Shown here: positions 1 through 7,211 of the stretch, in pieces | Numbering within the stretch: position 1 is the stretch's first letter | How the letters are laid out: each line of letters opens with the position of its first letter | Assembly (NCBI GenBank): GCA_004348925.1 | Contig: RCMX01000007.1 | Span: forward strand, 35,347-99,346 | Direction: 5' to 3' | Source of the DNA: Actinomycetota bacterium | Lineage (GTDB): Bacteria; Actinomycetota; Coriobacteriia; Anaerosomatales; Anaerosomataceae | DNA: 64,000 nt | The notes under the pieces: generated by a model | Told to the model about the DNA's origin: nothing | Databases searched by the model: none | What the model saw: only the letters and a program-made list of their open reading frames with translations | Program-made: the position numbers and the translations under genes

Positions 1-39
1 TCCGCCGCGGAACCGAAGCGCGTAGGCGCGCTCGAGCGC

Positions 40-2235
40 ATGCGCATGCCGCGAGCGACCGTTTTCATCGACCTCGGCGGGATGTGGTGCGCGTCGTGCG
101 CCACATCAGCCGGACGCGTGCTGGAACATGCTGACGGCGTCGAGTCCGCAACGTTCAACTTCGCGATGGGCAAGGGCCGCGTCGACTACGATCCGACGAA
201 GATCGAGGTCGACGAGATCCTGCACCGGCTCGAGGGCATGGGATACACGCCCCGAGTAACAGGGGAGAGCGGCCGCAAAGACGCGGGCAAGGCCGAGGAG
301 CGCATCCTCATCCAGGCGATCGTCGCGCTCGCGTTCGAGATGCAGGTGATGCTCCTGTACTTCGAGCGCCTGTACCCGCTCTACAACCGCGGGCAGTTCG
401 CGTCGGCGGACGCGCACACGGCCGGGCTCATCGTGTGGGCGCTCGCGACCCCCGCGCTCTTTATCGGCGGTCAGTCGTTCCTGCGTGGCGCGTGGCACTC
501 GCTGCTCGCGCGCTCGGCGAACATGGACACGCTCGTCGCGCTCGGCACGCTCGCTGCGTACTCGTACAGCGTGTGGGCAGTGCTCGCCGGCGGCAGGGCG
601 CTCTACTTCGACTCCGTCGTGATGATCACGACGTTCGTGGTCGTGGGTCGCTATCTGGAGACGGTTGGCGGCGCCCGTGCCCGCAAGGACGTACGCGCGC
701 TGCTCGAGCTGCAGCCCGAGCGCGCCTGGAGGGTCGACGGCGACGAGCTCACGCAGGTCCGTGCGTCGGCGCTCATCACCGGCGAGACGATCGTCGTCAG
801 ACAGGGCGAGCGCGTACCGGTAGATGCCGAGGTGATCGACGGCTCCGGCGCGGCGAACGAGTCGCTTCTCACCGGCGAGGCGGTCACTGTTCGCAAGTCG
901 GCAGGTGACGAAGTCCTGGCGGGCACGATCTTGGTCGAAGGCACCGTCACCGCTCGCGTGGTCCGCGTTGCCGAGGCGACCCGCCTCGCGGCCGTGCGTC
1001 ACCTCGTCGAGGCGACGCTCGCAACCAAGGCACCGGTCGAGCGGCTCGCGGACACCGCATCCAAGTGGCTGACGGCCGCGATCATGGCCATCTCTGCGCT
1101 CACCTTCCTCGGCTGGTGGCTTGTCGCGAAGTCTCCCGCCGAGGCGCTTATCGCCGCCGTTGCGGTGCTGGTGGTGGCATGCCCCTGCGCGCTCGGCCTG
1201 GCCACACCGCTTGCGGTGAGCGTCACGCTCGGGCAGGCCGCGACGGTAGGGGTGCTCGTGCGGAGCCCTGCAGCGCTTGAGACCGCCGGCTTCGTCACAC
1301 GTGCCGCGTTCGACAAGACCGGGACGCTGACGCGCGGCGAGCTCGAAGTGGTGGCTGCCATTTCGGGAGACGGCAGCGTCTCAGGCGAGCAGCTGACGTG
1401 TCTTGCGGCGTCCGCCGAGGCGCGCTCCGAGCATCCGCTCGGCAGAGCGATCGCGCATTCGTGCGATAGCGTGCTGCCGACGAGCGGCTTCACGCCCGCA
1501 AAGGGTGAGGGAGTCGAGGCGACGGTCGATGGCGCGCTCGTGCGCGTCGGGCGCGATAACTATGTGCATGGCGAGATACCCGCAGCGCTCCGGCAGGTCG
1601 AACTGGATCATGCTTCGGAGGGGCGGACGGTGGTGTGGGTCTCCAGGGGAGACGGCGTTCTCGGGCTCATCGCGCTCCGAGACGACGTGTTGCCCGGAGC
1701 AGCCGAGGTGATCCGGGAGATGCGGGAGACGGGCATCGCCACGGCGCTCCTCTCGGGCGACAGCGGTGCCGCGACCGCGGCCATCGCAGAGCAGCTCGGT
1801 ATCGACGCGCATGAGGCGCGCCTGACCCCCGAACGCAAGGCCGAGGTCATCGCCGCGTGGCAGGCGCAAGGAGAGCGAGTCCTCATGGTCGGCGACGGGG
1901 TCAACGACGCTCCGGCGCTCGCCCGTGCGGATGTGAGCGTGACGGTCGCGGGCGGCACCGATGTGGCCGGCGAGACGTCGGACGTCGTGCTGGCCAGGGC
2001 CGATCTGCGCCTGGTTCCCTGGTTCATCCGGCTGTCGGTGCTGTCGCGTCGTGTAATCAGGGAGAACCTCGGCTGGGCACTGCTCTACAACGCCATCGCC
2101 GTGCCGCTTGCGGCGTTCGGCATCATCTCGCCGGCGATTGCGGCGGCCACTATGGCGGGTAGCAGCCTGCTGGTCGTGGGCAACTCACTCAGGCTTGGAA
2201 GGATGATCGTCCGGAGCAAGAACCGCCTGCTGTAG
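40..2235 (+). CDS. copA: Copper-type heavy-metal P1B ATPase
   Basis: Integral membrane pump that exports (or delivers for enzyme assembly) a soft metal, probably Cu+, at the cost of ATP. One N-terminal HMA domain carries the metal pair C17/C20 (GGMWCASCA). The membrane metal site is CPC at about residues 381-383, the phosphorylated aspartate is D425 in DKTGTLT, the P1B-specific histidine is in SEHPLG (about 465), and the hinge GDGVNDAPA lies at about 618. 731 residues is a normal family length. The reading frame is open to base 1 and the chosen ATG has no clear Shine-Dalgarno, so the true start may lie left of the window. The GMWCASC form of the HMA motif resembles FixI/CcoI pumps that supply cytochrome oxidase assembly, so export versus assembly is unresolved. 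Confidence 0.9.
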   Translation: MRMPRATVFIDLGGMWCASCATSAGRVLEHADGVESATFNFAMGKGRVDYDPTKIEVDEILHRLEGMGYTPRVTGESGRKDAGKAEERILIQAIVALAFEMQVMLLYFERLYPLYNRGQFASADAHTAGLIVWALATPALFIGGQSFLRGAWHSLLARSANMDTLVALGTLAAYSYSVWAVLAGGRALYFDSVVMITTFVVVGRYLETVGGARARKDVRALLELQPERAWRVDGDELTQVRASALITGETIVVRQGERVPVDAEVIDGSGAANESLLTGEAVTVRKSAGDEVLAGTILVEGTVTARVVRVAEATRLAAVRHLVEATLATKAPVERLADTASKWLTAAIMAISALTFLGWWLVAKSPAEALIAAVAVLVVACPCALGLATPLAVSVTLGQAATVGVLVRSPAALETAGFVTRAAFDKTGTLTRGELEVVAAISGDGSVSGEQLTCLAASAEARSEHPLGRAIAHSCDSVLPTSGFTPAKGEGVEATVDGALVRVGRDNYVHGEIPAALRQVELDHASEGRTVVWVSRGDGVLGLIALRDDVLPGAAEVIREMRETGIATALLSGDSGAATAAIAEQLGIDAHEARLTPERKAEVIAAWQAQGERVLMVGDGVNDAPALARADVSVTVAGGTDVAGETSDVVLARADLRLVPWFIRLSVLSRRVIRENLGWALLYNAIAVPLAAFGIISPAIAAATMAGSSLLVVGNSLRLGRMIVRSKNRLL

Positions 2236-2247
2236 GGAGTCTTTTCT

Positions 2248-2277
2248 TTGACAGTCGTGTTCGATTATCATTATCCG
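2248..2277 (+). promoter_or_regulatory. Candidate promoter of the cold-shock gene
   Basis: TTGACA at 2248-2253 is a perfect -35. With an 18-bp spacer the -10 would be TATCCG (2272-2277), which matches only the first three consensus positions. Transcription would start near 2284 and give a leader of about 100 nt, as is usual for cold-shock genes. The -35 is convincing and the -10 is weak. Confidence 0.45.
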
Positions 2278-2304
2278 GGGTCCAAACGTGGGCCACGGGT
2301 TTGC

Positions 2305-2370
2305 GGCGCGACAGTCCGGCTGTCTCGCGGATACGTTGTCTCGCCGCTTTTGTTTTGCCCCCGAGGGGGC
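2305..2370 (+). promoter_or_regulatory. Structured 5' leader of the cold-shock gene
   Basis: Two hairpins can be drawn in the untranslated leader. The first pairs GCGCGACAG with CTGTCTCGC across TCCGG (one mismatch, about 2306-2328). The second is a GCCCC/GGGGC stem with a CGAG loop at 2357-2370, which ends directly before the GGAGAG ribosome-binding site. Such leaders can control translation with temperature in cold-shock mRNAs. That role is inferred here. Confidence 0.35.
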
Positions 2371-2386
2371 GGAGAGTGAGTTTGGT

Positions 2387-2590
2387 ATGGCTAACGGTAC
2401 CGTTAAGTGGTTCAACCCGGACAAGGGCTACGGCTTCATCTCGCGTGAGGATGGCGACGATCTGTTCGTCCACTTCTCCGAGATCCAGGGCGAGGGCTTC
2501 AAGACCCTCGACGAGGGCCAGGCTGTGGAGTTCGACGTGACCACGGGCCAGAACGGCAAGATGCAGGCGAGCAACGTCCGCAAGCTCTAG
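2387..2590 (+). CDS. cspA: Cold-shock protein (CspA family)
   Basis: 67-residue single cold-shock (OB-fold) domain that binds single-stranded RNA or DNA and acts as an RNA chaperone in the cytoplasm. It has the RNP1-like KGYGFI and RNP2-like LFVHF motifs in the standard places and covers the whole family length. The ATG at 2387 is chosen because the conserved protein starts with MANGTVKWF; the longer frame beginning at 2288 is only leader. GGAGAG lies about 10 nt upstream. It is a monocistronic unit between a candidate promoter and a strong terminator. Confidence 0.95.
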   Translation: MANGTVKWFNPDKGYGFISREDGDDLFVHFSEIQGEGFKTLDEGQAVEFDVTTGQNGKMQASNVRKL

Positions 2591-2616
2591 GCTTCGCGGA
2601 ACTCATAGCATGCAAC

Positions 2617-2647
2617 GGAAGGGCGGCTCCGACGGAGCCGCCCTTCC
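2617..2647. terminator. Bidirectional terminator between cspA and the MerR gene
   Basis: A perfect 14-bp stem (GGAAGGGCGGCTCC with its complement) closes a GAC loop. It sits between the convergent cspA (+) and MerR-family gene (-) and so can serve both. There is no long T tract on either side, as is common in high-GC genomes. Confidence 0.8.
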
Positions 2648-2667
2648 GGCGTTGTCGTACCGCGCGG

Positions 2668-3429
2668 CTAGCCGCGCGCCCGTGCGAGGTTCGCGATGAT
2701 CGCGTCGTGCCAGTACTGCGCCATACCTTCGTGGATCTTCTCGTACGTCGCGGTGAATCGCGGGTCGGCGAGGTACATCTCTGCGAGGTTCGCGTGCATC
2801 TCATGCGAGCACGGGTAGAACCAGCGGTCGATCTGCAGCCGCGCCTGCTCGGCAAGGTCCATCGCGCGTGGATCGGTCGCGGGGACACCGGCGTCCATGA
2901 GCGCAGCGGTGTCGGTGCCGATCTGCTCGCTTTCGGCCTTGAAGCGCGCCCAGTCCTCCTTCTTGTAGCCTTTGGTGCGCCGTGCCGATTCCCGGTACGC
3001 GTCGGTGTCGCCCCAGCGCTCCCGGACTTCGGTCTCATACCGCTTCGGGTCGAAGTCGCTGAATACCTCGAACATGTCGTCGGTTGCCATCGGTGTGCCT
3101 TCCTCGATGCCGCTGAGCGTCTGCTCCACGGCGTCCATCATCTTCATGAGCTGCGCCGTCTTGTCCGCGAGCATGCGGTGCTGCAGGCGAAGCGCCTCTC
3201 GGCGGTCGAAGGTGGGATCATGCATCAACCGCTTGATGTCCTCCAGCCCGAATCCGAGCTCCTTGAAGAACATCACTTGCTGAAGCGTCACGAGGTCGTC
3301 GTCGGTGTAGAGCCGGTACCCCGCCCCGGAGCGCTCCGAGGGGCCGAGCAGGCCGATCTCGTCGTAGTGATGCAGCGTGCGCACGCTGATCCCTGCGATT
3401 CCGGCGACCGCTCCCACTGTGTGTTCCAT
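2668..3429 (-). CDS. MerR-family regulator with TipAS effector domain
   Basis: 253-residue transcription activator of the TipA type. Residues 4-72 form a MerR winged helix (VRTLHHYDEIGLL). A dimerising coiled coil follows (about 75-110) and then a C-terminal TipAS drug-recognition domain (about 130-250) with the expected helical, Trp/Tyr-rich pattern. In Streptomyces TipAL this domain binds thiopeptide antibiotics covalently; the ligand here is unknown. Its own promoter, just upstream, has a 19-bp spacer holding an inverted repeat, so it probably autoregulates. It converges on cspA with a shared terminator. Confidence 0.88.
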   Translation of the reverse strand: MEHTVGAVAGIAGISVRTLHHYDEIGLLGPSERSGAGYRLYTDDDLVTLQQVMFFKELGFGLEDIKRLMHDPTFDRREALRLQHRMLADKTAQLMKMMDAVEQTLSGIEEGTPMATDDMFEVFSDFDPKRYETEVRERWGDTDAYRESARRTKGYKKEDWARFKAESEQIGTDTAALMDAGVPATDPRAMDLAEQARLQIDRWFYPCSHEMHANLAEMYLADPRFTATYEKIHEGMAQYWHDAIIANLARARG

Positions 3430-3449
3430 GCGTTCTCACCTCCGTTGAC

Positions 3450-3480
3450 AGCGTAAACCCTAACGTTACGTGAGGGTCAA
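3450..3480 (-). promoter_or_regulatory. MerR-type promoter with operator dyad
   Basis: Read on the minus strand: -35 TTGACC (3480-3475), a 19-bp spacer, then -10 TACGCT (3455-3450). The 19-bp dyad CCCTnACGTnACGTnAGGG (3458-3476) fills the spacer with a one-base overlap into the -35. A spacer of 19-20 bp with a centred dyad is the hallmark of promoters untwisted by MerR-family activators. This supports autoregulation of the TipAS gene. Confidence 0.7.
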
Positions 3481-3514
3481 CACCAGGTTTCCCGATTCCC
3501 CGAGTCGCCGCTCC

Positions 3515-3523
3515 TGGTACCAT
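3515..3523 (+). promoter_or_regulatory. Extended -10 promoter of the LOG-family gene
   Basis: TGG followed by TACCAT makes an extended -10 element about 29 nt upstream of the ATG at 3552. No good -35 is visible at 16-18 bp, which fits extended -10 promoters. Confidence 0.4.
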
Positions 3524-3551
3524 CAAGGTGCAGTCCTGCCGAGGAGGTCTC

Positions 3552-4283
3552 ATGAACGAGTTCAACCCGAACGACCTTGATGCGTATCCGCCATCGCTTC
3601 TGGAGCAAGTGGTGGGCGCCGAGGCCGAGTTCCTGGCCGGAGGGCACGGTCACGCCGAGAACGTGGAAAGCGCCGTGCGCATCTTCCTTGAGCTCCTTCG
3701 CGGCTTCGAGTTCCTGAACATCGACACGCCGATGGTCACGGTGTTCGGCTCGGCGCGATTCCCTGAGGGGCATCCCCACTACGAGCTGGCCCGTCAGATG
3801 GGGCAGACGCTCGCAAAGGCTGGCTACGGCGTCATGACCGGCGGCGGGCCCGGCATCATGGAGGCGGCCAACCGTGGCGCCCGCGAGGTCGGTGGCCTCT
3901 CGCTGGGCGCGAACATCCATCTGCCGCACGAACAGCGTCCCAACCCGTACCTCGATCGCGTTATGACCTTCGAGCACTTCTTCGTACGCAAGGTGATGAT
4001 GGTCAAGTACTCGCGGGCGTTCGTGATCATGCCGGGCGGCTTCGGAACGCTCGACGAGCTCTTCGAGGCTATGACGCTCATCCAGACCGGCAAGATGGAG
4101 TCGTTCCCGGTCGTGCTCATGGGGACCGAGTTCTGGAATCCGATGATGGAGTTCTTCCTCGAACGACTTGTAGCCGAGGGAACCATTGCAGCGGCCGACC
4201 TGGATCTCATGCAGACGACCGACTCGTGTGATGAGGCGGTGCGCTTCATCCAGGCCAACCCGAAGGCGAACAATCACGCCTGA
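3552..4283 (+). CDS. LOG-family Rossmann protein (TIGR00730-like)
   Basis: 243-residue cytoplasmic protein of the Lonely Guy/lysine-decarboxylase-like family. It carries the two family signatures, GGGPGIMEAANRGA (about residues 97-110) and PGGFGTLDELFE (about 161-172), which build the nucleotide phosphoribohydrolase site. Known members release cytokinin-like bases or AMP-derived ribose 5-phosphate; bacterial housekeeping substrates remain unclear. The ATG at 3552 follows AGGAGG by 4 nt and is preferred over the in-frame codon at 3528. It is probably transcribed alone from an extended -10 promoter. Confidence 0.87.
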   Translation: MNEFNPNDLDAYPPSLLEQVVGAEAEFLAGGHGHAENVESAVRIFLELLRGFEFLNIDTPMVTVFGSARFPEGHPHYELARQMGQTLAKAGYGVMTGGGPGIMEAANRGAREVGGLSLGANIHLPHEQRPNPYLDRVMTFEHFFVRKVMMVKYSRAFVIMPGGFGTLDELFEAMTLIQTGKMESFPVVLMGTEFWNPMMEFFLERLVAEGTIAAADLDLMQTTDSCDEAVRFIQANPKANNHA

Positions 4284-4318
4284 TCGGCACCCGGCATCGC
4301 TCTTGCAGGCGTGGTTGG

Positions 4319-4327
4319 TGGTATAGG
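4319..4327 (+). promoter_or_regulatory. Candidate extended -10 promoter
   Basis: TGG then TATAGG, about 35 nt upstream of the ATG at 4362. It resembles the extended -10 elements elsewhere in this window. There is no convincing -35. Confidence 0.35.
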
Positions 4328-4361
4328 CAAAGGGCACGGCGGCACCTCCAGGGAGCCGAAG

Positions 4362-5399
4362 ATGACTGTGGGATCGACACGACGCAGACGCAGGGCGAAC
4401 GTCGCCCGCATCGCGCTTGCCGTCAGCGTTCTTCTGTGCGCCGGGATAGGGGCCTGGTTCGCACGGGAGCACGCAGGGCTTCAGGCATTCGACCGCCGCG
4501 TCGCCGCGCTTGAGCAACAGGCCGTTCCCGGTCGTACGCTCGAAGCGCCTTTGGTCTTCGATTTCGCCGGGCAAACGTATCTCATCCGGATCCCCGTCGA
4601 TCTCGATCGAGTCGAACGCGAGCGCGAACTCGACACCAGCGCGGTCTTCGAGTCGTCCGGAGCGAATCGAGAGCGCTACCTCAGGACGGTCGTCGACGAA
4701 CTGAGCCACAGCCGCCTGATCGGTCGGCTGACCGACGAATTCCGGCTGATCAGGCTGGAGCAGCGGCTCGACAGCGACCAGTATCTCGAGTTGCTCGCGC
4801 GCGCCATCCAGCAGATACCCTATGGCGACGTGCGCCGGGACTTCCGGCTACCCTCCGAGGTTCTCGTTGCCCGCACCGCCGTCTGTTCCGAGAAGACGGT
4901 CCTGCTCGCGGCGCTTCTCCAGCACGAAGGGTACGACACGGCGGTCTGGGTGCTCGACTCAGGCGGCCATGCCGCGGTCGGGGTCGCATGCTCCGGCCGG
5001 GGCTACCGCGAAAGCGGCTACGCGTTCGTCGAAACGACGATCGTCTCCTTCGTGGGCCAGGTGGATGCTCGCTATAGCGCGCGCAGTCACGTCGCCTCGC
5101 CACCGCAGCTCGTGCGCATCGCCGACGGCAAGGCGTACCGCGCTGACGGCGAGGTGGATGTCATCCTCGGCGTGCTTGATGCCGCCTCGCGGCAGCGCCG
5201 AACGCTGGCGCCGTACGTGCGATACGCCAGCACCGGTGGTTCGATGCACGCGATGCGGTATGCCGAGCGCGCGCAGCAGTACGAGAGCGCGGGTTCGCTC
5301 TCGGCGTACATACTGCGGAACATGGGCGATCGCGCCCGCGTCTATCGTGAGCTCACCCGATCCGCGCGCGATCTCATTCATGAGGGGGCCCCGGGGTAG
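4362..5399 (+). CDS. Membrane-anchored transglutaminase-like protein
   Basis: 345 residues. A basic N-terminus (RRRRRANVAR) precedes one hydrophobic segment (about 15-32), giving a signal anchor with the bulk outside the cell. A transglutaminase-like cysteine-protease fold is indicated by a Cys-His-acid triad: C175 in TAVCSEK, H203 in GGHAAVG and E224 in FVETT, with the usual hydrophobic helix after the cysteine. Such domains cleave or cross-link peptide bonds; the substrate is unknown. The ATG at 4362 has AGGGAG 6 nt upstream and removes a non-conserved 17-residue stretch from an earlier frame start. It appears to be a single-gene unit. Confidence 0.72.
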   Translation: MTVGSTRRRRRANVARIALAVSVLLCAGIGAWFAREHAGLQAFDRRVAALEQQAVPGRTLEAPLVFDFAGQTYLIRIPVDLDRVERERELDTSAVFESSGANRERYLRTVVDELSHSRLIGRLTDEFRLIRLEQRLDSDQYLELLARAIQQIPYGDVRRDFRLPSEVLVARTAVCSEKTVLLAALLQHEGYDTAVWVLDSGGHAAVGVACSGRGYRESGYAFVETTIVSFVGQVDARYSARSHVASPPQLVRIADGKAYRADGEVDVILGVLDAASRQRRTLAPYVRYASTGGSMHAMRYAERAQQYESAGSLSAYILRNMGDRARVYRELTRSARDLIHEGAPG

Positions 5400-5405
5400 G
5401 CGCGC

Positions 5406-5411
5406 TATGAT
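5406..5411 (+). promoter_or_regulatory. Possible -10 element (TATGAT)
   Basis: TATGAT matches five of six consensus positions and lies in the gap before the ADH/AOR gene set. No -35 is recognisable, so this is a weak call. Confidence 0.25.
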
Positions 5412-5521
5412 GGGCATACGTCGGCGGCATCGGCTCCGGCGTATCGGCGGGGGAGGTCGGCTATGCGCGTTCATGATGATGCGGCTGCGATCGTTGTGCC
5501 TCATCGGGGATCAGGTGCCCG

Positions 5522-6022
5522 ATGAAGCGTCGGGTCATCGCGATCGTCTTCTTCTTCCTCGGCAGGGGATTCGCTGCGTGCGCCCGCCTGGACTCGCGCG
5601 TGAAGCGTGAGATCGGCAGGTGGGCCGAGGGAACCGTCGTCACGCTCAGGGTGGCACCTTCTGGCCCGCAGACATCCTGGAGCGTCCGCGACGGCGTGTT
5701 CCGACACCTGGGCGCGCGCGAGGTCGAGCCGACGCTGCTCGTCACCTTCAAGAATCCTGAAGGCGCGCTGCCGGTGTTCCTCGGGATGAAGGGCGTTCTG
5801 CAGGCGTTCGCCGAGCATCGTTCCACGCTTGCCGGGGACATCTCGCTCGGGATGTCCGTCGTGCGGTGCCTTCATATCGTGGAGGGCTACCTGTTCCCGG
5901 CGATCATGACACGACGCATCCTGCCGTCGCCGGCGCATCGGGAGAAGTCGGTGGTGGCCGCCTACGCGCTGACGCTCGCCGTGTCCAGCGCACCCGTGTT
6001 CGTTGAAGGAGGAGCGGCATGA
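5522..6022 (+). CDS. Unknown protein of the ADH/AOR operon, possibly SCP2-like
   Basis: 166 residues, not confidently recognised. The N-terminus is basic and hydrophobic (KRRVIAIVFFFLG). Residues about 38-130 alternate strands and helices (LLVTFKNPEGALPVFLG, then an amphipathic helix) in a way that recalls the SCP2 lipid-binding fold; this is an impression only. Its stop overlaps the start of the Fe-alcohol dehydrogenase (ATGA), so the two are translationally coupled. A role in handling a hydrophobic alcohol or aldehyde substrate, or in anchoring the enzymes, is possible but unproven. Confidence 0.6.
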   Translation: MKRRVIAIVFFFLGRGFAACARLDSRVKREIGRWAEGTVVTLRVAPSGPQTSWSVRDGVFRHLGAREVEPTLLVTFKNPEGALPVFLGMKGVLQAFAEHRSTLAGDISLGMSVVRCLHIVEGYLFPAIMTRRILPSPAHREKSVVAAYALTLAVSSAPVFVEGGAA

Positions 6023-7203
6023 TTCCCGACTACTACGAGTTTCGGAATTCGACGAAGATCCTCTCGGGCACGGGGGCGATCGAGAACATCACCTTCGAGC
6101 TTGCGAACATGAAGGTATCGCGCCCGCTCGTGCTCACGAACAAGCAGCTCAGGTCCCTCGGCGTGGCGGACATCGTGATCGGCGCGCTCGAGAAGGGTCT
6201 CATCCCCGCCGCTGCGGTGTACGACGACGTGCCGGTGGACTCCTCGGTCAGCACCGTCAACGAGGTCGCGAAGGCGTACGCGAAGGCCGACTGCGACGCG
6301 ATCGTCGCGGTCGGCGGTGGCTCGGTGCTCGATACCGCGAAGGGCGCGAGCATCGTGATCACCCACGGCGCGACCGACCTCATGCAGTACATGGGTTCGG
6401 AGGTGCTTGTCGGGGACCGCATGGTGCCGTTCGTGGCTGTCCCGACGACGGCCGGGACCGGCTCGGAGGTGACGAGTGCGGCGGTCATCAAAGACACCGA
6501 GCGGCATGTGAAGATGGGGTTCGTGTCATACAACCTGCTGCCCGATGTCGCTGTCCTCGATCCTCGGATGACGGTCGGTCTTCCGCCGCGTATCACCGCT
6601 GCCACCGGCATGGACGCGCTCTGCCACGCGGTGGAGGCGTTCTCGTGTCGCCAGGCGAACCCGTTGTCGGACTGCTATGCGCGTGCCGCCATCGATCTCA
6701 TCCGAGAGTATCTGCCGGCAGCGCTTGCGAAGCCCAAGGTGCAGGAGAACCGCCTGGCGATGGCGAACGCCGCATTGCTCGCGGGTGTCTCATTCAGCAA
6801 TTCGATGGTTGGCATCGTGCATGCGATCGGACACGCGTGCGGTGGTGTCGCCGGCGTGCCGCACGGAGAGGCGATGGCGATCCTTCTGCCGCACGGCATG
6901 ACGTACAACCTCGGCGTCGTCGGCGATCGCTACGGCGAGTTGCTGCTGCACCTTGCTGGACCGCAGGCGTACTGCACCGAGCATCCCGCCGATCGCGGGG
7001 GAGCGGCGATCCAGGCGGTTCGCGCCCTCAACACGATGCTGCACGACAAGACCGGCATGCCGCTTACGCTGTCGGAGGCGGGCGTGACAGAAGAGCACCT
7101 GCCGATCATCGCGCGCACGGCGATCGATGACGGCGCGATGGCGTTCAATCCGAGGGATGCCGGATACGACGACGTCCTGACGCTGCTGCGTCAGGCATTC
7201 TAG
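6019..7203 (+). CDS. Iron-containing alcohol dehydrogenase
   Basis: 394-residue group III NAD(P)-dependent alcohol dehydrogenase, cytoplasmic. The dinucleotide loop GGGSVLD lies at about residues 97-103. The Fe ligands are D199, H203 (DALCHAVEAF), H268 and H282 (GIVHAIGH and GVPHGEA), at the spacing seen in FucO-type enzymes. It overlaps the upstream gene by four bases and is followed after 8 nt by a tungsten aldehyde oxidoreductase. The pair could interconvert alcohol, aldehyde and acid, linking NAD(P)H to ferredoxin. The substrate cannot be read from the sequence. Confidence 0.92.
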   Translation: MIPDYYEFRNSTKILSGTGAIENITFELANMKVSRPLVLTNKQLRSLGVADIVIGALEKGLIPAAAVYDDVPVDSSVSTVNEVAKAYAKADCDAIVAVGGGSVLDTAKGASIVITHGATDLMQYMGSEVLVGDRMVPFVAVPTTAGTGSEVTSAAVIKDTERHVKMGFVSYNLLPDVAVLDPRMTVGLPPRITAATGMDALCHAVEAFSCRQANPLSDCYARAAIDLIREYLPAALAKPKVQENRLAMANAALLAGVSFSNSMVGIVHAIGHACGGVAGVPHGEAMAILLPHGMTYNLGVVGDRYGELLLHLAGPQAYCTEHPADRGGAAIQAVRALNTMLHDKTGMPLTLSEAGVTEEHLPIIARTAIDDGAMAFNPRDAGYDDVLTLLRQAF

Positions 7204-7211
7204 GAGCGTTC

